A stretch of 64,000 nt of DNA from Microbulbifer celer. Its GTDB lineage: Bacteria; Pseudomonadota; Gammaproteobacteria; Pseudomonadales; Cellvibrionaceae. Below are positions 53,866 to 63,399 of the stretch, piece after piece (position 1 is the first letter of the stretch; each line of letters begins with the position of its first letter). Position numbers and translations under genes: made by a program. Under the pieces are notes generated by a model, which ran no database searches, was not told where the DNA came from, and saw only the letters and a list, made by a program, of their open reading frames with translations. The stretch lies in NCBI RefSeq assembly GCF_020991125.1, contig NZ_CP087715.1, positions 4,131,501-4,195,500 on the forward strand, given 5' to 3'.

Positions 53866-56800
53866 ATGGGTAAAAACATAAAACACGTCTTTTTGGGCAT
53901 GGGGATGGTCCTGCTGTTTTCCACAGCCTCAGGTTTGCATGCCCAAGAGGACGACAATCTTTCCATTGGCGCCGGTGCCGATGGTTCTTCCAAACAAACC
54001 GGCAGCAGCTACGGCAACGTGATTGATGGGGATACCGGGAGCTATTGGTCACCGGATGGCACTACCGGGCGCATCTCAGTCAAGTGGCCATCGACAACCA
54101 CTGTCGGCAGTGTCGTGATTGTCGAAGCCGATGGATTTGAGGGAAATATCAGTACATGGGAACTGGTCAATCATCACAATGGCGATGTTCTGGCGCAGGG
54201 TAGCGGAGCCGGCACTATCAGTTTTGATCCCGTCAGTCTGAGCAAAATCAATTTCGAAATTCTCAGTAGTAACGGTACACCGGCCGTTGCAGAATTTGAG
54301 ACCTATGCGACGAGCAGGGCGTCCGATAACAACGGCAACGTTAATCTCGCCGTCAGTGTGGCCGGTGATGACGTGACCTTGAACTGGGACGTAAACAATA
54401 TCGATATTGCCAGCCAGTCGGTATACCGCGATACCGATCCCAATCCTCAGGGGCGCACGCGCATTGCCGCCGGCGTGAGTGGCAATAGCTATACCGATTA
54501 TGATCTTGCAGATGGGACCTATTACTACTGGATAAAAATCAGCGACACCAGCGGCAGTGTCTTCAATTCCAACGGCGACGACGCGGAGGTTGCGACTACC
54601 AGCACCACACTGACTGTGCAGGAAGGTGAGGGTTTCTGCTCCGTGGAAGGTACCATCGACAGCAATCACGAAGGCTTCGGCGGTAGTGGTTTCGCCAACA
54701 CCGACAACAAGTACGGTGCGAGCGTCGCATACAGTATCAACGCCGACCATGCCCACAGCGCCCTGTTGGATATCCGCTACGCAGCCACCAGCGATCGTCC
54801 GGCGGATATCGAGGTCAATGGCACTGTGGTCGGCACTGTCTACCTGCCCGCGACCGGTGCATGGAGCAGCTGGAACAGTGAAAACATGACCGTGCCACTG
54901 CAGGCCGGGGAAAATCAGATACGTCTTATTGCCCAGACTGAAAGTGGCCTGCCGAATATTGATGCCATTACCGTATCGGGTAACAGCCTCACGTCAGGCT
55001 CCTGTGGCGCCGCGGTGGTAATGGATTGTAATGATGTGACCGGACAACCGGCGATCACCGTCGCCCAGGATGGCAGCGGCCAGTACAGCTCGGTGCAGGC
55101 GGCAATCAACAGCGTATCCACTTCCAATACCCAGCCCACGCAGATTCGCATCAAGCCCGGTACCTACTACGAAAAACTGCTGATTGATCGGCCCAATCTC
55201 ACCCTGTGTGGCGAGACCGGAAAAACCGCATCAACCATTCTTACTTATGACGACACCGCCGCAACCCCGGACGGCAACGGCGGTACCCTGGGCACCTCCG
55301 GCAGCACCAGCATTTCCGTCAGGGCGGATGATGTTTCGTTTGAAAATCTCACCATGGAAAACAGCCATGGGCCGGGTATTCAGGCGGTGGCCGTGCGTAT
55401 CGCCGCCGATCGGGTGCAGTTCCGCAATACCCGTTTCCTGGGTAATCAGGATACCCTCTATGTACACAGTGGTTCGCAGTACTTTAAAGACTGTTATGTA
55501 GAGGGCACCGTGGATTACATCTTCGGCCGCGCAACCGCGGTGTTTGATAACTGCCGGATCCACAGTGTGGGCAACGGCACCTCTATCACCGCACCCAGCA
55601 CCGAAGTGGATAATCCCTACGGTATTGTCTTCCTCGGCGGCGAGGCTACTGCATCTTCCGCGGTCACTGACGACAGTGTTGCCCTGGGCAGAAACTGGCG
55701 TCCCTATGGTGCCGCCACCTATCTGAACGTCGATCTCGGGCCGCATATTCTGCCTCAGGGTTGGCGCCCCATGGGCGACAACAGCCTCGATACCGCGCGC
55801 TTTGCCGAATATCAGAATACCGGCCCCGGTGCCGATACCTCCCAGCGTGTTTCCCAGTCCCGTCAGCTGTCTTATGCGGAAGCGGAAAACTATACCGTGG
55901 CGAATATGTTTGAATCCTGGGTGCCGAGCTACAGCGGCAGTGTCGCCAGCGCACCGACGTTGTCCCAGGAGGGGAATCCGGTGCACGATCGATTCAACCG
56001 CTACCTGAGTGAATGGAGCCTGAGCAGCAGCCAGGCAGATATCATCCTGTCGCACCAGTACGACAATGGTGGCTGGCCGAAGAATCAGGAGTACGGTAGC
56101 AGCGGCAACGGTGGCAGCGGCTCCGCCACCATCGATAATGGCGCCACCACCCTCGAAATGACCTACATGGCGGAGATGTATAAACGCACTGGTAATACCG
56201 CTTACCGAGATTCCGCCCGAGCGGCAATGGACTTCCTGCTGGCCATGCAATATCCCTCCGGTGGCTGGCCCCAGTTCTATCCGCTCAAAGGTGGCTACGC
56301 GGATCACGTCACTTTTAACGATGATGCCATGACCCGTGTTCTCACCGTTTTGTATCACGCGGAGAAAGGGGCCGCACCGTTCGATAGTGATGTTTTCAAT
56401 AGCGGCGACCGTGCGCAGTTCAGGGCCGCGTTGGATAAAGGGGTGGAATATATCCTCAATGCGCAGTGGAAGCAGAACGGCGAACGGACCGTATGGTGTG
56501 CCCAGCACGGCGCCACCGACTATCTGCCCAAGCCCGCCCGCGCCTACGAGCTGGAGTCCCTGAGTGGCAGCGAATCGGCGGAAATCATCGCCTTTCTGAT
56601 GACCCAGCCGCAGACACCGGAAATTGAAACTGCGGTAAAAGCCGCGCTGGCCTGGTATCGCAGCCCACAAGCCATCCTGGAAGATTACAAATACGATAAA
56701 TCCACCGAGGAAAAAATCATTTATTCCCCGGGCGATCGTATGTGGTATCGATTCTACGATCTCCACAGCAACGATGGTTTCTTCAGTGATCGCGATGGCG

Positions 56801-56910
56801 GTAAGTATTACGACATCATGGATATTTCCGAGGAGCGTCGCGAGGGGTACAGCTGGGGTGGTGGTTATGGTGAGAAAATTATTGCCTATGCAGAAAATAT
56901 TGGTTATTGA
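53866..56910 (+). CDS. Pectin methylesterase (CE8) - pectate lyase (PL10) fusion
   Basis: A secreted enzyme of 1014 residues that can demethylate pectin and then cleave it. Order: signal peptide (to HAQ, residue 27); F5/8-type C-like module (28-145); FnIII-like module (about 150-250); CBM35-like module (about 250-375); CE8 (about 385-710) with QDTL (Asp529), DYIFG (Asp550) and LGRNW (Arg609); PL10 (about 720-1014) with YDNGGWPKNQ, FNDDAMTRVLTVLYHA and GYSWGGGYG. The F5/8-like and CBM35-like modules resemble those of the upstream lyase, suggesting shared binding modules. Start at the ATG at 53866, with GGAGA upstream and a proper signal peptide. Confidence 0.88.
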   Translation: MGKNIKHVFLGMGMVLLFSTASGLHAQEDDNLSIGAGADGSSKQTGSSYGNVIDGDTGSYWSPDGTTGRISVKWPSTTTVGSVVIVEADGFEGNISTWELVNHHNGDVLAQGSGAGTISFDPVSLSKINFEILSSNGTPAVAEFETYATSRASDNNGNVNLAVSVAGDDVTLNWDVNNIDIASQSVYRDTDPNPQGRTRIAAGVSGNSYTDYDLADGTYYYWIKISDTSGSVFNSNGDDAEVATTSTTLTVQEGEGFCSVEGTIDSNHEGFGGSGFANTDNKYGASVAYSINADHAHSALLDIRYAATSDRPADIEVNGTVVGTVYLPATGAWSSWNSENMTVPLQAGENQIRLIAQTESGLPNIDAITVSGNSLTSGSCGAAVVMDCNDVTGQPAITVAQDGSGQYSSVQAAINSVSTSNTQPTQIRIKPGTYYEKLLIDRPNLTLCGETGKTASTILTYDDTAATPDGNGGTLGTSGSTSISVRADDVSFENLTMENSHGPGIQAVAVRIAADRVQFRNTRFLGNQDTLYVHSGSQYFKDCYVEGTVDYIFGRATAVFDNCRIHSVGNGTSITAPSTEVDNPYGIVFLGGEATASSAVTDDSVALGRNWRPYGAATYLNVDLGPHILPQGWRPMGDNSLDTARFAEYQNTGPGADTSQRVSQSRQLSYAEAENYTVANMFESWVPSYSGSVASAPTLSQEGNPVHDRFNRYLSEWSLSSSQADIILSHQYDNGGWPKNQEYGSSGNGGSGSATIDNGATTLEMTYMAEMYKRTGNTAYRDSARAAMDFLLAMQYPSGGWPQFYPLKGGYADHVTFNDDAMTRVLTVLYHAEKGAAPFDSDVFNSGDRAQFRAALDKGVEYILNAQWKQNGERTVWCAQHGATDYLPKPARAYELESLSGSESAEIIAFLMTQPQTPEIETAVKAALAWYRSPQAILEDYKYDKSTEEKIIYSPGDRMWYRFYDLHSNDGFFSDRDGGKYYDIMDISEERREGYSWGGGYGEKIIAYAENIGY

Positions 56911-56979
56911 TCCTTAAGTTTTGCTTCGGGTGATGATGCTGGTTGCGTATCGCCCCGACTCGTAAACATCACAATACAG

Positions 56980-57013
56980 AAGCCCATCTGCCGCCAGGCA
57001 GATGGGCTTTTTA
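56980..57013 (+). terminator. Rho-independent terminator
   Basis: AAGCCCATCTGCC-GCC-AGGCAGATGGGCTT followed by TTT, after the CE8-PL10 gene. The remaining bases to the next gene show no motif I can name. Confidence 0.9.
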
Positions 57014-57237
57014 GGTTTCTGTGTATCCGTCTGGATTACCGGCAGTTACGCGCCTTTTTATCTGTGGGTTACTTGTGAATCCCTGACCCAACTGTCGTGG
57101 ACGCGTAGAATGATTGGATTCCGTGTCGTGATCCGTCTCAGGTATGTACCGGACGATATTCAGGGTACAGGCTTGTGAGAGCCCTGAGTGTGCGGTTGCA
57201 ATATTTATGGGTTAAAAAACAGTCAAATGCGAACTTT

Positions 57238-59523
57238 ATGAAAACATATTTCTCCCTATCGAAAGCTGTTTATGTCATCTGTATGACTCTGATACTTTCT
57301 GCCTGCGGTGGCGACAGTGATGGCTCCGGCGGTGGAAATGCCGGGTCTAGCTCCAGTTCATCCGGCTCTTCCAGTTCTTCGGGTTCTTCCTCCAGCTCTT
57401 CGGGTTCTTCCTCCAGCTCTTCGTCCAGTTCTTCTTCAGGTGGCTCGGGGAGTGGCAGTTCATCCGGCAGTAGTGGCGGTGTAACGGATACAGAGGCACC
57501 ACAGGTGCAAATTGATTTTCCCCATGTGAATGGGTTATGGGTACGTGGGAGTAGCGCAACCGTTCGCGGTAGCGCGAGCGATGACAGTGAAATCATATCC
57601 GTCGCAGTCAACGGTGTTGAGGCGGAAACCTCAGACGGGTTTGAAACCTGGCAGGTAACCATTCCCATTGAAAGTGCCGAGTCCGATGGCGCCCGGGTTT
57701 CACTGTCGCTGACGGCGGGTGATATTCACGGTAATCGACAAACTGTTGAAAATAACCGATGGCTGCGGACTTATGCATACTCCCATTGGTACTCCGGGGT
57801 TTCATCCGAGCTGGATAAAGCGGGCGGGCGTATCTTCAACTACGCGGCCGAGCTGGTGGAAACGGATCTGGAAACCGGGGCACAGAAGTTTGTCCACGAT
57901 ATTTCAGGCGCACCCGGAACTTTTATGTACAGTGCAGCAACCGGTGCGCACTATCAGAAAAGAGAAACGGAAATTTACCAGCTTGTGCCCGGAGACAGTG
58001 AGTATGTCGTTGTTTCTCAAAACGGTCAGAGCGGTGAGTATTTCTCTTTTATCACCAGGACAATCACCGATGACTCAGATCCCATTGTATATGCACTGGC
58101 CTACCCTCCCGGAGGATCCGAGGACTATGAGCGGTCACTTTATTCGATTGATCTTTTAACCGGGGAGCGGGAGATGATTTCTGGGCCTCACCGGGGGGAG
58201 GGCCCATCCATTGAACCATTTGATTTGATGGACGCCTCCAACGGCCGATTGTTTCTGGCATCCAGTGAATTTGAGGAGCCAGTACAACAGATTCTGGAGG
58301 TCGACCTTGCGACCGGCAATCGCAGTGTGATCAGCAGCGCGGAAAAAGGTAGTGGTTACGCCTTAAATCTGACACAGGACTTCGTGGTAGATGCACTGGC
58401 TGAGAAGGCTTATATCGCCGATTTTGAAAACGCACTGATTGAAATTGATATTGCCAGTGGTGACCGGCGCCTGGTGTCAGGGCCCGAAGCCGCCTATTTT
58501 TCAAACCTGGTTTTTGAGCAGGGGAATGATATCGAGGTAGATCAGAGCCGCGGTTTTGTCTATATCAGCAGCCGTGAGACCGCCAAGGTAATCGCTATCG
58601 ATATCCGGACCGGGGAGCGGACCAGTGTAGTGCCGTCCCGCCGTGGCGATGGACCGGGCGCTAACATGATCCGGAGCATCGCGTATGACTCAGTGCGCGA
58701 TAAGATCGTGATTGGGAATCAGGTGGTGCAAACCCAGAGCCCGCAGATCATGCTGGTGGACCCGGTTACCGGAGACAGAAGCATCCTGAGTGGGCCGGGA
58801 ATGGATGATGGTGTGGAAACCACCACTTATATCGGCACCCTGAAAATCGATATGCTGAGTGGAGATATTTATACCCTCGACAGTCTCTTTGGTGAAATCG
58901 TCAGGATTGATCGAGAGACCGGACATCGCTCGATTTTGTTTCGGAGCGAAGAAGCTTCAGATCCTCGATTGACGAAGCCCGGCAGTATGGCAATCGATTC
59001 GGACAGTCGCACACTTTATATTACAGACGGAGCGACAAACGCATTACTGGCAACCGACCTTTCCCTGGAGGAAATTCGGGTTGTCAGTCAGCCATCAATG
59101 GTCGGGCAGGGAACCGGCTGGGAGGAGATCGGTTTCATAGAGCTGGATCTGTCGCGCGATATGGCCTATGTCGGGGATTCCACCACCCATACGATCTTCC
59201 GGGTGGATCTGGCCACTGGTGATCGCGAAGTTCTGACCGGTGGCAATGTCGGTACCGGCCCCGCTCTCGAGGCCCTGGGGCAACTGATACTCGATCCGCA
59301 GCGAAACCGGTTGTTTATCGCCCAGAGCCCTTCCTATGCACCCATTGTTTCCGTAGACCTGGAAACCGGTGACAGGGAGTTTCGCTACTTTTCCGGAACC
59401 ATTTACTGGAGCCCGGTCAAGGCGATCGATACCCGGAGAGGCTGGATGTATATGACAGATCACGGACAGTTGATCAACGTCTATGACTACGACACTACCC
59501 AGGCATTTACTCTGTCATATTGA
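57238..59523 (+). CDS. Surface lipoprotein with Ser-rich linker and beta-propeller repeats
   Basis: A 761-residue protein of unknown function. The signal ends in the lipobox LSAC (Cys about residue 21), followed by a poly-Ser/Gly linker (about 36-80) and an Ig-like domain (about 85-165, with VQIDFP and GSASDDSEI). The rest (about 175-761) holds roughly nine repeats of the form xxDxxTGxRxxxSG (for example DLLTGEREMISG, DIASGDRRLVSG, DPVTGDRSILSG), as in beta-propellers of the SMP-30/NHL/YncE kind. The start at 57238 gives a canonical lipoprotein signal; a GTG at 57175 is possible. Its place among pectinases suggests glycan binding or processing. Confidence 0.75.
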   Translation: MKTYFSLSKAVYVICMTLILSACGGDSDGSGGGNAGSSSSSSGSSSSSGSSSSSSGSSSSSSSSSSSGGSGSGSSSGSSGGVTDTEAPQVQIDFPHVNGLWVRGSSATVRGSASDDSEIISVAVNGVEAETSDGFETWQVTIPIESAESDGARVSLSLTAGDIHGNRQTVENNRWLRTYAYSHWYSGVSSELDKAGGRIFNYAAELVETDLETGAQKFVHDISGAPGTFMYSAATGAHYQKRETEIYQLVPGDSEYVVVSQNGQSGEYFSFITRTITDDSDPIVYALAYPPGGSEDYERSLYSIDLLTGEREMISGPHRGEGPSIEPFDLMDASNGRLFLASSEFEEPVQQILEVDLATGNRSVISSAEKGSGYALNLTQDFVVDALAEKAYIADFENALIEIDIASGDRRLVSGPEAAYFSNLVFEQGNDIEVDQSRGFVYISSRETAKVIAIDIRTGERTSVVPSRRGDGPGANMIRSIAYDSVRDKIVIGNQVVQTQSPQIMLVDPVTGDRSILSGPGMDDGVETTTYIGTLKIDMLSGDIYTLDSLFGEIVRIDRETGHRSILFRSEEASDPRLTKPGSMAIDSDSRTLYITDGATNALLATDLSLEEIRVVSQPSMVGQGTGWEEIGFIELDLSRDMAYVGDSTTHTIFRVDLATGDREVLTGGNVGTGPALEALGQLILDPQRNRLFIAQSPSYAPIVSVDLETGDREFRYFSGTIYWSPVKAIDTRRGWMYMTDHGQLINVYDYDTTQAFTLSY

Positions 59524-59536
59524 ACCGGACATTTCT

Positions 59537-59606
59537 GTCATTTTATTCCCGGGGAGACCGCCCGTGGTAGAGCTTCTACGATCTCTACAGCAACGGCGGT
59601 GTCTGC
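59537..59606 (+). pseudogene. Remnant of a PL10 3' end
   Basis: This non-coding stretch just after the propeller gene resembles bases about 56716-56783 in the PL10 domain (encoding IIYSPGDRMWYRFYDLHSND). By hand about 53 of 67 aligned bases agree with one single-base gap, including TTCTACGATCTC and ACAGCAACG. The codon matching Tyr in MWYRF is TAG here, so it is not coding. It points to a former PL10-type gene or a duplicated end fragment. Confidence 0.5.
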
Positions 59607-59906
59607 GGGGTTACTCTGCACCTGTTTCCTTCGCCAGAGTATTCCGTCCTGCACCTTGAAAAGGCAGGCAGTAAATCCACTACACCTGCATTTCTTGATT
59701 CATTTCTCTTTTCTCCTTTCCGCTGTCGAATGAAAACCTTCATCGCGCTTTTAACTGATCAATAGAGTCAATCGCCCGGGATTTACCGGCCCGATATGCG
59801 CTGATTATCGGTGTCGACCGCTAGAAAACAGGCGGTACAGGTTTTCTGAAACCCGGACAAAAGTTCACTGACGCATATAAGTCAGGTAGGTGGCTTTACC
59901 TTAAGG

Positions 59907-59991
59907 TTAGACTTTAGTCTAAATTGGACTATCCAATATGGATGTTGGGTATAGACAAAGATATTCTCACTCTGCAATTTGGTCGGGCCAA
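59907..59991. promoter_or_regulatory. Three palindromes upstream of the CE8 lipoprotein gene
   Basis: TTAGACT-TT-AGTCTAA (59907-59922) is a perfect palindrome unlike the others. TTGGACTATCCAA (59924-59936) and TTGGTCGGGCCAA (59979-59991) have perfect TTGG/CCAA ends and fit the regional operator pattern. They lie 64-148 bases before the start. The rest of the 531-base gap holds the PL10 remnant and no gene. Confidence 0.6.
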
Positions 59992-60054
59992 TAATAAATA
60001 GCCGGCCTGCAGTATTGCTCAAAGAAAATAATAAGTATCGACAGGAGCAAAGAG

Positions 60055-63000
60055 ATGAGAGTCCATACCCTGTGCGCCGCCATTGCACTGTGCGGCTGGG
60101 TTACCGGCTGTAGTGATGACAGCTCAAAAGAAGAGCTGGTACAGCTGAATCCGATGCCGGTGGAAGAGCCGGAACCCGAGCCGGAACCGGAAGAGCCCAC
60201 TGATCCGGATGAGCCCACTGATCCGGATGAGCCCACTGATCCGGGTGAGCCAACGGACCCTGAAAACCCACCGGCATCCGCTGTGTTCACCTGTCCGGAA
60301 ACCGGGCTGTATTTCTGCGACGATTTCGAAGATGGCGAGTTCGCCAGCACCTGGGATGCGGTTATCGATGGCTATGGCCTGGATAACCCGGGTGTGTTCG
60401 ATATTCTCGACGAGGGAGAAAAAGGCAAGTCCCTGCGCTTCACCGCCGGCACTCGCGGTGGAAACCTGAACGAGGGCGAACTGATCCTGGTAAAAGAGTC
60501 GGCCTTCTCCGGCGTGCCGGCAGACTACTCCCTGGAATACCGCGTGCGCCCGCGGGAAAACGGCAATACCGGCAGCAAGTTCCTCTACGCTATGGGGCGC
60601 TATCAGGGCCCTCTGCAGTGGTACTTCGGTGGCATGTATTTGGCCGGCACTACTGATTCCACCCAGATGGAGGCGGGTTACGCATCCACTAGTGACGGCT
60701 CGTCCGGCACGATGAATCGCGAAGTGCGGGTCAAGAAGCCCGTCACACTGGGTGAAATAGAAGACGACAATGGCAACAAGGCAACCGACGGCACCTGGTA
60801 TACGGTGCGCTTCGATATGGTGGGCAATACCGGTACCGTTTATCTGGACGGCGAGGAGCTCGGTTCCTTTACCGATGCCGACAGTCTCTACCAGAGTGCG
60901 GGCCGCATCGGCTTCTTCACCTACAACCGCTCCTTTGAAGTGGATTACGTCAAGGTGGGGGACCCGGCGATAAAGCCCGTGCAGTTTGGTATCGACTTCG
61001 CCGAATCCAGTTATGAAACCACCGCTGGTAACCCGCCGCTGGAAGTGAATGTCACTGCCATTCAGAGCGACGGTGTAACGGCGGACAGTTTTACCGTCTC
61101 GTCCAGTGATGACAGCGTGGTTTCTGTCGAGGTGAATGACACCGTCGCCACCCTGATGCCCCTGGCCCAGGGCGATGCCACCATCACCTTCACCAGCGGA
61201 TCTGACCCCAGCAAACAGAAAACCATTGCAGTGCGCGTGGCCAAGGCGTTCGAAATGCCCACTGCCACCTACGGTGACCTGAGCGGCCGCGTTACCCCCA
61301 TGCCCGGCAATACCGGTGAATACGAAGACACCCGCCTCAGCATCACCTTCGACAGTGCGCCGAGCCCGAGCGGTTTCGGCTCGGTGCGAATCTTCCGCGC
61401 GGATACCGATGAAGAAGTGGAGGCGATTCGCGCCGGAGGCGAGACGGACATTCTCGGCTACGAGGGACAGAGCAGCGGTCGCGAGCTGAATGTACTGCCG
61501 TTCGAAATCGACGGCAACACGCTGACCATTGCCCCGCATACCAATGCACTGGACTACAGCACTGAGTACTACGTGGCGATCAGCAGCACCTTTTTGAAGA
61601 CCGGTGTGCAGTTAAATGGTACCGACTTTGCGGGTATCGGTAAGGATGCCGGCTGGCACTTTACTACCCGTGCCGGTGGTCCCAGTGGCGCCGATGTCAC
61701 GGTGGATGACGATGGGCCGGCAGACTTCCGCACGGTGCAGGGAGCACTCAATCATGTGATGAAAAATGTGGGCGCAGATGAGCCCGCAACCATCACCGTC
61801 AAGGATGGCGACTACCGCGAGGTGTTGTACCTGCGCGACAAGAATAATCTCACCCTGCAGGGCGAGAGTCGCACGGGCACGGTCATTCATTATGCCAACA
61901 ATAACGAGATGAACCCGGGCAGCAGCCTGCGTACCCTCTTTCTGGTAAAGGGCGGTGACATGCTCACGCTGGAAAACCTGACCCTTTTCAACACGTCGCT
62001 GATCGGTGAAGGCGGACAGGCCGAAACCATTTACTTCAATAGCGATGGTGGGCGTCTTATCGCGCGCAACGCCAACTTTATCAGCGAGCAGGACACTCTG
62101 TTGCTGAAAGGCTGGACCTGGTTCTACAACACCCTGGTAGCGGGCAATGTGGATTACATCTGGGGTTACCCACATGTATCGCTGTTTGAAAACAGTGAAA
62201 TTCGCACGCTCGGTCGCTCCGATGGTGGCGAGGGTGGCTACATCCTGCAGGCGCGGGTAAGGAGCGAGGCCGACAAGGGCTTTGTATTCCTGAACTCCAG
62301 CCTGACCCGTGGCCCCGGCCCGCTGGATCACCCGGTTGCTGACAATACTTACTACCTCGCTCGCAGTGCCGGCCAGTCAGGTCTCTACGACAATGTGACT
62401 TTCGTAAACACCGAAATGGATGCCCATATCAAGCCCGTGGGCTGGTATGACAATCCGGTACCGACGCCGGTAGCGGCAACGGCTGACAGCGGTTGGAGGG
62501 AGTACAACAGTGCGGACCTGACTGGCGCGCCCGTGGATACCTCCACGCGCTACAGCGGTTCCTACATGCTGACGGATACCGAAGCCGATGCGGAATTCTG
62601 CAACCGCGCGCAGATATTCTCCGAATGGAATGGCGGCGAGGGTTGGGATCCCTACCCGGAAGATACCAGTGATGATCACTGTGAAGTCGATACCGGATCC
62701 GATGGCATCTGGAAGGATCAGGCGGTCATTCTAGGTGGCAGCACCACCGCGGTCAGCGGCAGTATTGATGCAGAAACCGAAAACAGCATCACTTTTACGG
62801 CTGAGGGCGGCAAGTTCGAGACCAGCGCGATGTCCTTCTTTCTGGCTGCAAAGGAAGTGACCGGAGATTTCACGCTCACCGCGAAAGTGAAATCCGTGGG
62901 CACCCTGCGTGAAAGTCCCTATTACCAGTTCCAGGCCGGTCTGATGCTGTGTGAATGTGATGCCGCCAGCGCTTCGACTTCTCCCCTGGCGCATATCGGT

Positions 63001-63312
63001 ATCAACGACATTACCGAGGGTGAGTCGGTGGATCTGGTTGCCACCTATGGCCATGTACTAGTCGATGGTGGCGGCTGGGGGAAAACCGGCAACGCAGCGG
63101 TAACGCCAGGCGACAGCCTCTATTACAAACTGGAACGTCAGGGGCAGGCCTATTACGTGTCGTATTCCACTGACGGTGGTGCGACCTACCAAAGCCTCGG
63201 TGCAAGCACCTTCACAGACCTTCCCGATACCGTGAAAGTCGGTTTCTTTGCCGCGCCGAATGGCGCCGGCAGCCAGAGTTTTACCTTCGAAGATATCCAG
63301 CTGGTGCAGTGA
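60055..63312 (+). CDS. Multi-domain pectinesterase (CE8) lipoprotein
   Basis: A 1085-residue lipoprotein (lipobox VTGC, Cys19) predicted to remove methyl esters from pectin at the cell surface. Order: acidic Pro-rich linker with DPDEPT repeats (about 35-75); LamG-like beta-sandwich (about 85-305); Big2-like Ig domain (about 310-395); a second Ig-like domain (400-540); CE8 beta-helix (about 550-860) with EQDTL (Asp680), VDYIWG (Asp700) and an Arg in YLARSAG (Arg770) where most members have LGRPW; and a C-terminal DUF1349-like sandwich (about 880-1085). The CE8 is distant from the one in the CE8-PL10 fusion. Confidence 0.82.
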   Translation: MRVHTLCAAIALCGWVTGCSDDSSKEELVQLNPMPVEEPEPEPEPEEPTDPDEPTDPDEPTDPGEPTDPENPPASAVFTCPETGLYFCDDFEDGEFASTWDAVIDGYGLDNPGVFDILDEGEKGKSLRFTAGTRGGNLNEGELILVKESAFSGVPADYSLEYRVRPRENGNTGSKFLYAMGRYQGPLQWYFGGMYLAGTTDSTQMEAGYASTSDGSSGTMNREVRVKKPVTLGEIEDDNGNKATDGTWYTVRFDMVGNTGTVYLDGEELGSFTDADSLYQSAGRIGFFTYNRSFEVDYVKVGDPAIKPVQFGIDFAESSYETTAGNPPLEVNVTAIQSDGVTADSFTVSSSDDSVVSVEVNDTVATLMPLAQGDATITFTSGSDPSKQKTIAVRVAKAFEMPTATYGDLSGRVTPMPGNTGEYEDTRLSITFDSAPSPSGFGSVRIFRADTDEEVEAIRAGGETDILGYEGQSSGRELNVLPFEIDGNTLTIAPHTNALDYSTEYYVAISSTFLKTGVQLNGTDFAGIGKDAGWHFTTRAGGPSGADVTVDDDGPADFRTVQGALNHVMKNVGADEPATITVKDGDYREVLYLRDKNNLTLQGESRTGTVIHYANNNEMNPGSSLRTLFLVKGGDMLTLENLTLFNTSLIGEGGQAETIYFNSDGGRLIARNANFISEQDTLLLKGWTWFYNTLVAGNVDYIWGYPHVSLFENSEIRTLGRSDGGEGGYILQARVRSEADKGFVFLNSSLTRGPGPLDHPVADNTYYLARSAGQSGLYDNVTFVNTEMDAHIKPVGWYDNPVPTPVAATADSGWREYNSADLTGAPVDTSTRYSGSYMLTDTEADAEFCNRAQIFSEWNGGEGWDPYPEDTSDDHCEVDTGSDGIWKDQAVILGGSTTAVSGSIDAETENSITFTAEGGKFETSAMSFFLAAKEVTGDFTLTAKVKSVGTLRESPYYQFQAGLMLCECDAASASTSPLAHIGINDITEGESVDLVATYGHVLVDGGGWGKTGNAAVTPGDSLYYKLERQGQAYYVSYSTDGGATYQSLGASTFTDLPDTVKVGFFAAPNGAGSQSFTFEDIQLVQ
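60193..60264 (+). repeat. Tandem 18-base coding repeat
   Basis: Four units of about 18 bases (GAGCCCACTGATCCGGAT and variants) encode the EPTDPD linker of the CE8 lipoprotein. The first two are identical and the third and fourth diverge, so unit number may vary between strains. Confidence 0.8.
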
Positions 63313-63399
63313 GCACCGACGTTTGCGACGGACCGGGAACACCGGTCCGTTCGCTCCGCAATTGAAATAAATTAAATAACAAACAAGTTGGAGATTTCC

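Noticed and set aside
55231-56766. A 511-residue minus-strand frame opposite CE8-PL10
   Set aside because: Antisense shadow; catalytic motifs are all on the plus strand.
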